DNA of 64,000 bases from Cryptomeria japonica (Eukaryota; Streptophyta; Pinopsida; Cupressales; Cupressaceae): positions 506,150,442-506,214,441 of the forward strand of contig NC_081410.1 of assembly GCF_030272615.1 (NCBI RefSeq), read 5' to 3'. The notes beneath the pieces were generated by a model. It searched no databases. It was not told the origin of the DNA and saw nothing but the letters and a program-made list of their open reading frames with translations. Shown here in pieces: positions 25,060 to 36,124 of this stretch (positions are counted from its first letter, which is position 1; each line of letters opens with the position of its first letter). Position numbers and translations under genes: made by a program.

Positions 25060-25670
25060 ATTCATACAATTAGCGACATCTATTTCCTTAATCTCAGAAT
25101 CACAAGATGAACTACCATTGTCATTTTTTGTGGTTGCTTACGTTATCATAGTCTCTATCAAATCAATAGTCAGTTGTATCTCTATTGAAGGCCAATCTTG
25201 TATTATATAGTGGTTCATCAAAGACTAGAGAATCTTCAAACAAATTGTTGATGTAAGATGTTGTGTGAGACCTGGTTCCAATAGGCATGGGCAACTTGAT
25301 GTGACCGATATAAGAGGTGATGTAGAAGTCAAGTTCGAATCGGAGCTAGTTTTTTCAAGGTGATGTTCAGATAAAGAGATGAGGTCAAAATCTGGTTTTG
25401 AGAAAGATATATCCCAATTAAGATGTGACCTAAGATGATCAATAAGATCGAGGTTTGATTTGATGATTGATTTATGAAATAGCTAGGATGTGACAGACAA
25501 ATCGCACAACACTACCACAAGGGTGTGTTATCAAGAAGCGTTTTTCTCAAGATCCAAGTTTTCTCAGTTTAATTCTATGTTCGTTGTTGAAGAATGAAGA
25601 TCAATGAGCTTAACAAAGACTAAGATTAGACAGACAAAGTTTTGACACAAAAGTGGACAAGGTAGTTATC
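25060..25670 (-). other. Broken gag N-terminus of element C
   Basis: Only short frames remain. The stretch near 24950-25060 aligns with the gag N-terminal helix region of G (ENVAFQKLMERL). The remainder to ORF1 is degraded and shows nothing else I recognise. Confidence 0.5.
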
Positions 25671-26081
25671 TCAGTAGAATTCTTGTCCTATGAAGGGCGA
25701 ATAGACTTCTTGCTCTCTCTTAGGGGTTGGAGGTTCAGGTTGAGCCTCGTTGTAAGTGATACAAACTTCTGGAAATAAAGCAGGATTGATCTTCCCTCCC
25801 TTGTTTAAGCGATAGCTGAATGTGGATTTCTAAGAAAAAGCCCTACTTCTTCGAGGTTCTTCACCAAATTCATTAGATTTTCCATGAAGGTATAATCGTA
25901 TATGTCTCAGGAACACCCTATGCGACAAGAAGAGCTGATGGTTGATGTATAAAAACTCTCTCCTTTTATAGATTTGTTTAGGACTAGGATGCTTCTTTTT
26001 CAGTTTAGCCTCTAGATTGAGGCTTCTTCTTCTCAATACTTGAGGATTGGACATACAAGATACTGATGCTTGAATAGACAT
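25671..26081 (-). pseudogene. ORF1 ahead of gag in element C
   Basis: From an ATG at 26081 the frame runs 136 codons to a TGA at 25671-25673, with one in-frame TAG at 25830-25832 (codon 84). The protein is basic in its first half (LRRRSL, KKKHPSPK) and has a conserved core FLYINHQLFLSHRVFLRH and LYLHGKSNEF, then, beyond the TAG, KGGKINPALFP and NEAQPEPP. Element G has the same protein, aligned without gaps, with a TAG at the same place. I do not recognise the family. Extra ORFs before gag are known in the Ogre branch of Tat elements, but I cannot show homology. It may be a gag N-terminal extension. Confidence 0.7.
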
Positions 26082-26215
26082 GGATACTGACTATAGCAGA
26101 CAAGAGGATTTTTAGACAACAAGGACAACAGAGGTCTACTCTAGGATACTAACTGCTTTCAGGACTTTAGTGATAGTTCTGATACTTAATGTAAGTACAG
26201 ATCCAATAGCCAACA

Positions 26216-27679
26216 AGATGAGAGGGGGGGGGTGAATCATATAAACTTAATCTTCCATAAAAACATCAGATTCAACCTCGGTAACATATACTTCAGTAAT
26301 ATAACCAAAACTGCTAAACATACAAACTCAAAAGCATATAAACATCATAAACCTCATAACGCCAGATTTAACATGGAAACCCAAATAGGGAAAAACCACT
26401 GTGGGATTTTGGACCCACTAAGAAATATACTCTTCTAGAGTATGCTCGGTTAAAAGAAAATCCTGTTAAAGATTACAAACACATTGCTAGATGTGACCCA
26501 GTTAAGGGATTTCCCTCAGATCTGTTAGGATCTTCACCTTGTTAGAAGTGACCTTGTTAAAGGATTTCAAACACTCAATCAGAATGTCACCTTGCTAGAG
26601 GGTTTTACAAATAAGACTATTAAGTCCACTCGGTTAAGAGATTTTCTGTCACTTTCACAAAATAACAGTAATAAAAATCTATCTGCAACTTCACATCTAA
26701 AATGCTAAAGCAGATTCTTATTTGCTCAATACAATCTAGACATAGAACTAATCTTGTCCATCTGCTGGGCTTCTATACTCTGTTATTCAAACAGGTCTTC
26801 AAGCTTCTATGCTTGGTAATCACTATGTAGCATCCCTGTGCATACATTTGCCCACATACATTGTTTATCAATAGTTCCCTATTTATAAACAATTTGCCAA
26901 CGCTTAATCTCCTTGATCACATTTCCCATGATCAATCATAGCCATCAGATCTTCAAACTTTGACCAGGTTCAATGTATCCTTCGATCTGAAAACATTTTA
27001 CCCTGCCTTGGAACTTGCATATATTTCTTGGAACTTGTGCTAGGGTATTGCGGTTCAATCTGAGCTGTAGATCTTCATGCCGATTTTCCTTTGCCATAGA
27101 TTCATTAACAAACTTCATGCACAACATACCAATCATTTAATCAATTCCAGCTCATCAGCTTCCTTCATTAAATAATGCATGTAACCATTTAATGTATTCT
27201 GTTATAGCTCGGTTACAACTCGGTAACAACTCGGTAAATACTAAACTTCACTCGGTAGACATTCTACCTTCATTAACCGATAGCGATAACCTTAGGGTTT
27301 ATCGACTAGGTTCCTTAGGGTTTACCGACTAGGTTCTTTGCTTGGTAACATAGTATAGTATTAACCTTACAATTTACAACATATGTATGATGTTAAAACA
27401 ATCTAAACATCATGATCTCATCATTGTCTAACTCGGTAATAGTTGCCCATTGAATACCTTATTCAACCCCTTATTCATCATATTCTTTCTGTGTCTTTTA
27501 CCGACATCTTTATACTCTTCAAATCATACTTCTTAAGATATGGCAACATCATACTGAATTAGAAAATCAATTTCTTGACATCAATGACAAAATAATAATA
27601 TCAAGACAGTAAACATCCTTAATCAGTTATATCCATAATCATCAACAACCTTCTCAATATCCTTATTGAAATGCCAACA
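26216..27679 (-). mobile_element. E: LTR fragment of the element A family
   Basis: This 1.46-kb stretch follows the A LTR closely, from AGATGAGAGGGG to the end ATGCCAACA, with eight CTCGGT motifs. The first eight LTR bases are missing or replaced. After the right end comes ATCTCCC, a trace of the polypurine tract, so it is not a clean solo LTR. GCCAACA occurs at 26209-26215 and 27709-27715 and might be a direct repeat around it, but the LTR end itself also reads GCCAACA, so the boundaries are ambiguous. Confidence 0.8.
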
Positions 27680-27715
27680 ATCTCCCATTGTCTATTATAA
27701 TGCCAAATGCCAACA

Positions 27716-28184
27716 TTTAGGACATATTTTTGTACAACAGAGTATGAGATAAGAACGAGTAACTTTCAGGGTCAGATGAGGGAGACATAGATTTGTACGA
27801 GCTACTGCTCTGACTTATACGAGGACCTTTCTGATTAGAATGACAATTTGGAAATAGTGATGTTTGTTTGTACAAGTTTAAATTTGACTAGAATGACAAA
27901 ACGCTGACTTGTTGTTGGCTCGTACGACCTAGGACTAACCCTGGACAAGTTTTGATAGAGTTTTGATCACTCATTTGGTTTTCAGTTTGTCTTTCAGTTT
28001 CAATTTGACATTTTTGATTGTCTTGAAGTTTTGTTTCAATTGTTTTGAGGGATGAAAATCACAACAAACAGTAAGTGTAAAATGATAACAAGCACAACAT
28101 GCTAAACCCTATGGAAGTTGGCTAAGAAAGAAAACCTTTTGCCGCAACTTAGGTACACCCCAATAGTTATCCCAATATGGAGGC
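27716..28184 (-). other. 5' leader of element C, part 1
   Basis: There is no ORF or recognisable site. By position it is leader sequence of element C, continued after element D at 34968. Confidence 0.55.
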
Positions 28185-28189
28185 CAAGG

Positions 28190-28971
28190 TGTTGGCAAAT
28201 GCACACTCTAATGAGACATTGTAGGTGATGGAAGGCATTGTCATTGATGGAAACCTTACAATCATGTGATACCGGCAGACAAGCACAGGCACCAGCTCCG
28301 ACACTCTACACCAACATATAGATCACCGACACTGAAAAGGAAGATTATCGACACCCTCACCGACATGAATTTTGTGTATATATATTTTGTAATTAATTGT
28401 AAAATCTTTTGTAAAGCTGACTTGGCTGATTGTAATATGACTCATATATGTATGAGATCATTATAGATCATTTAATGGACGATGTATGGAAAGATGATAG
28501 CAAACCTAATATGCAAATTATTGGATAAGGGTTTATGTATGCAGCAGAGCTTAAACTGGTACTGAATCTGGCATAGTAGATGCTAATCTGAAGCAGTACA
28601 AGACATTGGATTTGTATAATCCATTTTGTAAGTTAGTGTGACTTCTTTGTAATTGAGCAGTGAGCTCTAGGCACTTGGCCTTCCTGCATGTGTAGGCCCC
28701 TATTATAAGCAGTAATATTCTCTTATTGGCCAGTAAGTGAATATTGTAGGTCACAAATCCCACCGAGTTTTTTCCCACACTGGGTTTCCTCATTAAAATA
28801 TTGAGTTATGGTGTGTCTCTTATGTTGTGGTTGCTATTCTTATTTACTACATTATTTTTGGTTTACTGGTACATAGTTTTGATATACTTTTCATGTTATA
28901 ATTTAAGAAAATTATTATACCGGTTAGATACTGATTCACCCCCCCTCTTAGTATCTTTGGGAATCCTAACA
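28190..28971 (+). repeat. 5' LTR of element D
   Basis: This 782-bp LTR starts TGTTGGCAAATG and ends CACCCCCCCTCTTAG...CTAACA. Several ACCGAC words lie near its start (about 28300-28370). They match the core of plant dehydration/cold response sites, though this is only a motif match. Confidence 0.95.
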
Positions 28972-28973
28972 AT

Positions 28974-28984
28974 TGGTATCAGAG
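28974..28984 (+). promoter_or_regulatory. Primer-binding site of element D
   Basis: TGGTATCAGAG starts two bases after the 5' LTR and is the standard plant copia site for initiator Met tRNA. Confidence 0.93.
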
Positions 28985-29014
28985 TCTGGTCCTCTATTTT
29001 TAAAATCCTAACAG

Positions 29015-29562
29015 CTTGAGGAAGATCTTGTCACTGGTAGAGATAGAAAATTTAAGAAAGTAATTGGAAACAACTCTTTCAGACTATGATGCAGAAAAGG
29101 TAAAAAATATCAAACTTGAAGATGATCTAAAGGCTGCTTAGGATATCATTCAAGGACTTCAAGAGAATTTCACTATTGCAAGGAACAAGAGAAGAGAACT
29201 TTGTGAAAAAATGCAGAACGATGAAGATGAAAAGGAAACTCTTAATGATCTGGTGAACCAAATGAGACAAGATAACTGTACAATGAAGAATGAGATGTAG
29301 GATATGACTTCATCCTACCAAGGTTTTGTAAAGAAATTGAAGATAGAAAGAAGAATGAAGAAGAATTGGTTAGAAGACTGAATGATGCTAGAAATGAAAA
29401 CACAAGACTCAGTCATAAAATGATATGTTGAAGACAGATCTGATGCATACACAAATTGACAGAACTGAACTCATGAGATAGAATGGAATCTTGGAGAATG
29501 AACTAACTACTGCAAATCAACATAAGGAGAAATTCAAGGAAAGTTCAGAATAACTTGTTGAC
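29015..29562 (+). pseudogene. Element D gag-like coiled-coil region
   Basis: Translated in the plus frames, the region is rich in Glu, Lys, Asn and Leu (for example KLEDDLKAA, DEDEKETLNDLVNQMRQDN, MKNEM) and would form a long coiled coil. It has several stops, two of them TAG where Gln would fit. It leads straight into the zinc-knuckle frame, so the two probably formed one gag-like protein. I see no capsid-type copia gag signature. Confidence 0.6.
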
Positions 29563-30186
29563 ATGTTGAAGAATCAGAAACCTAATGGTGATACAAATGG
29601 CCTTGGCTTTGAAATTGGTGAAAGCTCCGATATTGCAAACAATCATGATCATAGTAAACCGGTAAGACAAACTAATGCTTACAATTTCAATGGGAAATGC
29701 TTTAACTGTAACAAGTATGGTCATAGAGAAAATCAGTGTAGATATAGAAATTATCAAAACACTAATACAGCCACCGATCAATGTTCTAAATGCAACAAAG
29801 TTGGTCATAATTTAGAAAACTGCAGAATGAATATAAGATGTTATGTTTGTGGAAGATTTGGACACCTATCTAATCAATGCAGAACACATACCGACATAGG
29901 ATATGGGAAAGCTATTCAGAAAAACAATGTGACTTGTTATGCTTGTAACAAAATTGGACATATTGCAAAATTTTGTAGAAGCAAGACTTCACCAGCAAAT
30001 AACAAAGGTCCTAGTTTGAAAGGTAAAGAAAAGGTTGAAGAGGTAAAGCAAAAATTCTCAAAACAATGGATTAGAAAGTCAGATCAGAATGTTGATGGGA
30101 ATAATCCTCCACCGGAAGAACATAGTATCACTCCATTGGCAAAACAGAGTATCACTCCACCAGTAGGAGACTCTTCATCTAACTGA
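29563..30186 (+). CDS. Element D protein with four CCHC zinc knuckles
   Basis: A 207-codon open frame with four C-x2-C-x4-H-x4-C knuckles, at about residues 46-59, 74-87, 93-106 and 125-138 (for example CFNCNKYGHRENQC and CYACNKIGHIAKFC). A Lys-rich tail follows, then a repeated SITP stretch. Such knuckles bind single-stranded nucleic acid; copia gag normally has one. The part is intact although the frame before it is broken, and the Met used here is internal to the larger ancestral protein. The likely role is packaging the element RNA. A captured host nucleic-acid-binding protein is the alternative. Confidence 0.75.
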   Translation: MLKNQKPNGDTNGLGFEIGESSDIANNHDHSKPVRQTNAYNFNGKCFNCNKYGHRENQCRYRNYQNTNTATDQCSKCNKVGHNLENCRMNIRCYVCGRFGHLSNQCRTHTDIGYGKAIQKNNVTCYACNKIGHIAKFCRSKTSPANNKGPSLKGKEKVEEVKQKFSKQWIRKSDQNVDGNNPPPEEHSITPLAKQSITPPVGDSSSN

Positions 30187-30491
30187 AGGAAAATCCTTTG
30201 GGGGTTTAGCAACAAAATGAAAAACATGCTCTTATTCCCTCGATTGATGGTGAGAAGTTGAAATTACTTCTATATCGGTAGATGAGTTAAGTTGTGACTT
30301 AACCGACAAGCATTAAATGTGGTAGTTGGAGAAAATAACATTATAAAGCAAGTGTTTTGGCTCCTTTTTCATTCATCGAGCATTCAAATCTTCGAGAGCG
30401 TGAAAATTCCTGAGCGAAGGCATCCTTAGCGAAGAAGTGAAGCAGTTCATCCAAGCACTCATCCCTAAGGCACATTGAGGTATTTATATTC
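30187..30491 (+). other. Spacer between the two coding regions of element D
   Basis: There is no ORF of note. It contains CTTTGGGGG and AT-rich stretches and ends just before the ATG at 30492. It could hold an internal promoter or re-initiation signal, but none is evident. Confidence 0.5.
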
Positions 30492-31403
30492 ATGGCATCC
30501 TCCTCTGCTCCTGAATTTTTTGCAAACCCTACTATGATTGAGGTTATTAAGCGCCCTAGACCTGTATTCAAACTGGTTCCCGAAATTGCAAAGAAAGAAG
30601 ATACCCTAGGTGCATTTTCTCAAATTCCTAAGGGAGTAGTCTATGCTAAAGACCCTAGAATATACATACATTGTCATATAGAGGAATTAGGTGATGATGA
30701 GATCAAAGACATGTATAGGACTGTGATTTGTGATGAATCTGGAAATGTCAAGCCAAAACAGAAGGTAGTAGAAACCCTAGGTTTTATGGATATTCTTAGC
30801 ATTCTTGATTTTCTTGAGGATATTGTAAGAATTGTGCTAAGAAGAGTCCATGGTGAATTCTTTTGGTTGGATTCAATCCATAAGATCACCAAAGAAGTAG
30901 TAAAAGCAGTAACAGGGTTACCTTCCACCGGTAGCAGACCTGATAGAACTAAAAGGGTCTCAAATGACACAGTGATAGATCTAACCACCGCAACATTTGA
31001 CAAAAGGTCTCTAAGGGTAAATGATGTGAAGGACATACATGTCAGATTTGTTAGTATGATTTTAGGCTCCAAAGATACACATGCAAATAGGTTGAACTCA
31101 GTATCTAGCCTATGTATTAGATGTGCATATGATATGGTTAACAACAATGCTAGAATAGATGTGTGTGAATGGATCGAAGATGAATTGATAGACAATATGA
31201 AGAAGATAAAGGGAGATAAGAAAGCAACCTTTAGATTTGGAAATTTACTTGTATGTTTAATGCTGTATATTACTAAACAAGTACCCGGTATTGGTAAGAA
31301 AGATTTTGGCTTTGATATACCGGTAGGAAAGCAACTATTGGATCTATTAAACAACATGGGAGAAAACATGGAGAAAAAATTAATGAACATTTTCAAGCAC
31401 TGA
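30492..31403 (+). CDS. Element D second ORF, unrecognised 303-residue protein
   Basis: This open frame runs intact from an ATG at 30492 with a Ser/Ala-rich start. The middle has a folded-looking region (FMDILSILDFLEDIVRIVLR, then GEFFWLDSIHKITKEVVKAV and TGLPSTG), followed by a predicted helical part with paired Cys (LCIRCAYDMV) and a hydrophobic stretch (LLVCLMLYITKQV). ITxEVVxAVTGLP reminds me of proteins found in plant repeats of this kind, but I cannot name a family. It is not RT, integrase, protease or a classical gag. Its intactness next to broken parts suggests it was under constraint longest, or escaped by chance. Confidence 0.6.
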   Translation: MASSSAPEFFANPTMIEVIKRPRPVFKLVPEIAKKEDTLGAFSQIPKGVVYAKDPRIYIHCHIEELGDDEIKDMYRTVICDESGNVKPKQKVVETLGFMDILSILDFLEDIVRIVLRRVHGEFFWLDSIHKITKEVVKAVTGLPSTGSRPDRTKRVSNDTVIDLTTATFDKRSLRVNDVKDIHVRFVSMILGSKDTHANRLNSVSSLCIRCAYDMVNNNARIDVCEWIEDELIDNMKKIKGDKKATFRFGNLLVCLMLYITKQVPGIGKKDFGFDIPVGKQLLDLLNNMGENMEKKLMNIFKH

Positions 31404-33803
31404 AAGCTCAAATGAAGACATGAATAAGACTGTCACAGGCAATTGTAGATAAATATCAGAAGGAAATATGCTTTGTAATTAAAAGGGATGAAATCTGGAT
31501 GGAGGCAGTTGTTCCTAGGACTATCTGGGTAATTGAAATGGGATATGAAACAGATGATAACATCATAGAAACTTATGAAAAATCCCTCCTTAAAGCACCG
31601 AAGGAACCCACTGAGAAAGTCTTTGGAAATGCAGAAACAATTGAAAGTGGAATTCAGTCAAGAAAGTTGAAGAAACAGTAAGGAAAGGAACCCGTCAGAC
31701 AAAGGAAATTAAAGAAAATGTTTTGAAACAAACAGGTATCAAAGAAAGTGAGCTGGAAGGACTTCAACCGGAAGCTCATCTTTCACCGGTTGGAACTTCT
31801 TCTAAGAGTGATATAGTGGCAGTATTCAAAAGGGTAGAAAGGAAAATTAAACCCTCATCGGCACCCTCATCCACACCCAGGAAAACAAGAGAAAAGCAAC
31901 AACAGTTAGGCCTCCTGTTAAGAAAATGACTCCAAAGAAGAAGAAGATAAAACAAAACATTGCTCCACTAGATGAGATCCTTAACGCAATAATAGAGGAT
32001 GGAAAGTTGAAAAACATTAGCAAACTGTATAACACACTTTCTGCTGATGACAAAGAAAGCATTGAAAATAGTGTAATTTTACACTTAGATATTTACAAGA
32101 AATTTTTGATGGAAATTGTTGATGAGATACCTAATGAGTTGTACAGAAGACTAGAAGCAAGAAGGGTAGCCATTGTTGAGCTAGATAAGAAAATAAAAAT
32201 TGAAAAATTACTTGCAGTGCATCCAGTTAACTCACATGATGAAATAGACCAATTAATTAGTGAGGCTAACCGGACAGTGTTTTCAACCGCTCACTGGCAT
32301 GTAGCACTAATGGTAGGTAGAGTGAATGAAGTCTACGAAGAAACAATAGATGCATGGGACATATTCTTTGTAGAAAAAGAGAAGCATGAAGAGTTACTAA
32401 GACCTAAGACCATCAGGGTATATCAAAAGGACAGTGATAAGGGGAAAGGTAAGTTAGGTGGACCTCCAAGCCTAAAAATAATTGATAACTTAACCCCACC
32501 TCCTTTGGATACTCCACCGGTAGAAACTACAAACAATAAACCGGCCACTGAGAGTATGGAGACTCCTCTAGAGGATACAAATCTTGAGTCTAAAGTTTTG
32601 TATACTATGAATATTGACACACAAGAGGTGAACATTATGGTAGATAAAGAAACCACTGAGGATAAGAAGAAAGATGTGACTACTGAGTCACCAGCTGTAG
32701 ATGTTGAGATTAGAGTCAATGATACTATAAATATAAGCACATAAAAACCTACTCAAATAGAGCAATCGACAAAGGACACCACATGTAAACCATTAGAAGA
32801 ACCGGTAGATAAAACTGAAAAACCATCAGGAGAACCGGCAATGGACAGTGCAAAGGTACAAACTGAGAAACCAAAAGTGCATACAAAGACTACATCTGAG
32901 AAACCAACAATTGAGAACTCAGAATAACCTTCTGAGACACAGATGGAGAAACCAGAACAGAAACAAGTTGAGACACAGGTTCAGACCGAGACAGTGCCAC
33001 TGGCTAAAACTGAAAAGCCTAAACCTTTGCTAATAGAAATGCAAACATAAATTGACCTACCAGAGGTTGAAACAAGCAAGGTTATTACTACAACCGACAA
33101 CATGGATATTGTGAAAACAGTTGGGCAGACATCTAGTACTTCAATGACTGAATACCGGCCTACAAATGTGACTGAGGTCCTACTGGATTCAATAAAGAAA
33201 ATCACAGAGTGTAATGCACAAGCCTATAAGGCTATTGATGACACAATCCCTATTCTTAGATTGATAGCATCAAAGTGCATTGTAGACAATAAAGATTCTT
33301 TAGGACAACTAGACACATTGTCTAAATTCATCACTGACAACATTTTGACAGTTGATCAAATCAATGAGGACACATTTAAAGAGAGAATGATTAAGGAGAA
33401 AGAGAAATTCTTTAAGGAAATAGTGAAGAAGAACAAGGAGAAAATGGATACCTTATTACCAGAACTAGGAGAGACAATTTTGGATTTCAAGAAACTGTAT
33501 AGAGATACTTGTAAAACAAATATTCTGATAGAATAGCTAGACAAGAAAATTAGCAAAGCACAAGATGAGATTAACAATATTGCTGACAATCTGATAGGCA
33601 CATCAGATTCATTTTTGGAGATAGAAAAGAAAATTGCAGATCTTGAAGAGAAAATAGAGAAGTTAGAAAAGGATAAAGAGAGAATAAAGGATAAGGCAAA
33701 GAGTTTAAAATGTAAACTTGGTCCTAAACTAGATTACCTCATTTCTTTGAGAAAAGAAATTTCTGAGGCTTTGGTTCCCGGACTTAAGACACCGGAAGAG
33801 TAA
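31404..33803 (+). pseudogene. Element D second ORF, broken C-terminal part
   Basis: The frame of 30492 is lost at 31403, and pieces at 31499-31681 and 31723-31929 are in other frames. From 31926 to 33803 the original frame is open except for stops near 32742, 32926, 33048 and 33534. In order it encodes a helical region (DEILNAIIEDGKLKNISKLY), a long Lys/Glu/Pro/Thr-rich low-complexity linker (TEKPKVHTKT-like) and a final coiled coil (IEKKIADLEEKIEKLEKD). All stops are one C-to-T step from Gln codons or can be so explained. No catalytic motif is visible. Function unknown. Confidence 0.6.
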
Positions 33804-33985
33804 ATGCACATACTCACTAGTACAGTTTAGAGAACACAAGAGACATTACAGGATAGCAAAAGATTCAATAGTAGTTTAAATTTGGTTTTGACAGATATTT
33901 TCCAGATTGTAACCCACCGGTTACAAGAATCTAGGTAGGAACCACACTCCATTGACAATGAAAGACAACCTTTGTCATTGATGTC

Positions 33986-33995
33986 AAAGGGGGAG
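33986..33995 (+). promoter_or_regulatory. Extra polypurine-like tract of element D
   Basis: AAAGGGGGAG preceded by GATGTC lies 181 bp upstream of the true tract and shares its flanking words (TTGTCATTGATG against TTGCCATCAATG). Element A has a counterpart at 2258-2270. Confidence 0.55.
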
Positions 33996-34166
33996 TAATG
34001 GAAATGAGAAAAATGATAAGAAGAAAGGACATCATCTGCTTAGGGGAAGCACTAAGTTTTGAAACAACAATTTTTTTTGAGCATACAGTTTTGGTAAGAC
34101 AATTTTGGCAAACCATTTTTGGATATACATTTTTGGATTTTTCTCATGAGTGTTGCCATCAATGCC

Positions 34167-34178
34167 AAAGGGGGAGAT
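34167..34178 (+). promoter_or_regulatory. Polypurine tract of element D
   Basis: AAAGGGGGAGAT directly before the 3' LTR start TGTTGG. The preceding TTGCCATCAATGCC is the same as in element A. Confidence 0.93.
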
Positions 34179-34962
34179 TGTTGGAAAATGCACACTCCAA
34201 TGAGACATTGTATGTAATTGAAGGCATTTTCATTGATGGAAACCTTACAATCATGTGATACTGACAGACAAGCATAGGCACCGGCTCCGACAGACTCTAC
34301 ACCGGTATACAGATCATCGACACCGAAAAGGAAGATTACTGACACCCTAGCCAACAAGAATTTTGTGTATATATATTTTGTAATTAATTGTAAAATATTT
34401 TGTAAAGACGACTTGGCAGATTGTAATATGACTCATATATGTATGAGATCATTATAGATCATTTAATGGGCGATGTATGGAAAGATGATAGCAGACCTAA
34501 TATGCGAATTATTGGATAAGGGTTTATGTATGCAGCAGAGCTTAAACTGGTACTGAATCTGGCATAGTAGATGCTAATCTGAAGTAGTACAAGACATTGG
34601 ATTTGTATAATCCATTTTGTAAGTGAGTGTGACTTCTTTGTAATTGAGCAGTGAGCTCTAGGCACTTGGCCTTCCTGCATGTGCAGGCCGCTATTGTAAG
34701 CAGTAATATTTTCTTATTGGCCAGTAAGTGAATATTGTGGGTCACAAATCCCACCGAGGTTTTTCCCACACTGGGTTTCCTCATTAAAATATTGAGTTAT
34801 GGTGTGTCTCTTATGTTGTGTTTGCTATTCTTATTTAATGCATTATTTTTGGTTTACCGGTACACAGTTTTGATATGCTTTTCATGTTATACTTTAAGAA
34901 AATTATTATACCGGTCAAATATTGATTCACCCCCCCTCTTAGTATCTTTGGGAATCCTAACA
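34179..34962 (+). repeat. 3' LTR of element D
   Basis: This 784-bp LTR is the partner of 28190-28971 and ends CTAACA, followed by the duplicated CAAGG. Confidence 0.95.
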
Positions 34963-34967
34963 CAAGG

Positions 34968-36124
34968 ATCACACAATGGATCAATGAAACCATATTAACT
35001 GAGTCAAACACTAATGGAGGCATGATATAGCGAGTAAGCTTGGGGGGAAAATTAGCTATCCCCTTGCACAAAGATTATCCTCCTTTCAGAGGTGTGTCGG
35101 GTAAATTCTAACCTAAAGTTTGTAGTAAGGGTTCCGTTTGAAAGGACCGCTTGACTGTCACACAAGCACAATTTAGATTATAAAACCTAGTAGGATGTTG
35201 AAACCATGTAGTCATGCAAGAGTGATTTAGACTGTGAGGCCGTACAAGATGCTCAACATGAGACACTCCTCATAAATGAAGCAGTGCCACCAATTATTTT
35301 GTCTCTTGGGACTTTCACCCCAAAAGCATTTTATTATAGTGAGTTGGATTCCTGGCTTTGTCTGGACTCGCTTGTGTTGTTCCCTCTCACCGAGCCTTAG
35401 GGGCTTCTTGAGAGGCAGACCCTCTAAAGATATCAACAGATCTCAAACTCTAATAGAAAAAAAATCTCAAGGTCTGGATTTCTGATTGTCCAAATGGACA
35501 AGAGAATACTCTCTTGCTCTAGATTTTTCCCAAAAATACATAAAACAAAGTTCTTTCCCTTATAGAAATTGAAGTGTTCCTAAAAAGATTAAGAAGATAT
35601 AATGTTTGTTTGTATCTCTCGAGGCAACTTGCAAAACAAAGATATTAGTAGTTCGAGTTTATAATCTTTGGCAAGCGTATGTTTAGTTGTTGAATTCTTT
35701 GCCAAGCGAACTTGAAAACATTAAAAACCCAGAATTAGTTGCCAAAATGACATAAAAAATCATCAAAAGAAAATTATAGCATGCAAACTGTAAATTAAGC
35801 TAATCTAACAAGAATTTGCATTCTTTATGACTATCCTAGTTATGATAGTTTTGATAGTACTACACTCTATCATTCATAACTTTCAAACCAGACAAAATGA
35901 GAAAAATCGCTTCAGTGAAAATGTAGAAAACTTGGTTTAAAACAACATATCCAAAATTTGTTTAGATCCAATGGTTCAATAAAAAGTTATGCCCTCTGAA
36001 TAGAGACCATTTTTTACTGTCACAGAAGAACAAGCAAAAATAAAGATCTTTATTTTCAAATTAAACACATGTTTATTAGTTATAAAAACCAAACATTGAA
36101 TCTGTTCAAGCAACATTAGAAATA
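34968..36124 (-). other. 5' leader of element C, part 2
   Basis: There is no gene. A block at about 35333-35425 (GTTGTTCCCTCTCAC, CCTTAGGGGC, AGACCCTCTAAAG) recurs in F near 40355-40440 and in G near 60560-60675, always about 0.7-1.0 kb from the 5' LTR. It is a candidate packaging or translation signal. Confidence 0.6.

Larger units (their letters stand above)
28190..34962 (+). mobile_element. Element D: non-autonomous copia-type element with large ORFs and no pol
   Basis: LTRs of 782 and 784 bp (TGTTGG...CTAACA), the 5-bp target duplication CAAGG (28185-28189 and 34963-34967), an initiator-Met primer site and a polypurine tract define a complete 6773-bp insertion. Unlike its surroundings it lies on the plus strand. 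Nothing in the interior resembles protease, integrase, RT or RNase H. It holds a coiled-coil and zinc-knuckle region and a roughly 1100-codon second coding region. It must have used enzymes supplied in trans; primer site and polypurine region match A. LTR divergence is roughly 5 percent by eye. Confidence 0.93.

Noticed and set aside
26209-27715. E as a clean solo LTR with 7-bp duplication GCCAACA
   Set aside because: The LTR end itself reads GCCAACA, the first LTR bases are missing and part of the polypurine tract follows, so a simple solo LTR is not shown.
29563-30186. Host CNBP-type zinc-knuckle gene
   Set aside because: It lies inside a retrotransposon with target duplication, has no intron or UTR features, and continues a broken upstream frame. 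Host capture remains possible but is not supported as a separate gene.
30674-31411. Long minus-strand ORF opposite the D second ORF
   Set aside because: It mirrors the plus-strand ORF, is rich in Ser/Leu/Phe as expected of a shadow, and has no independent support.
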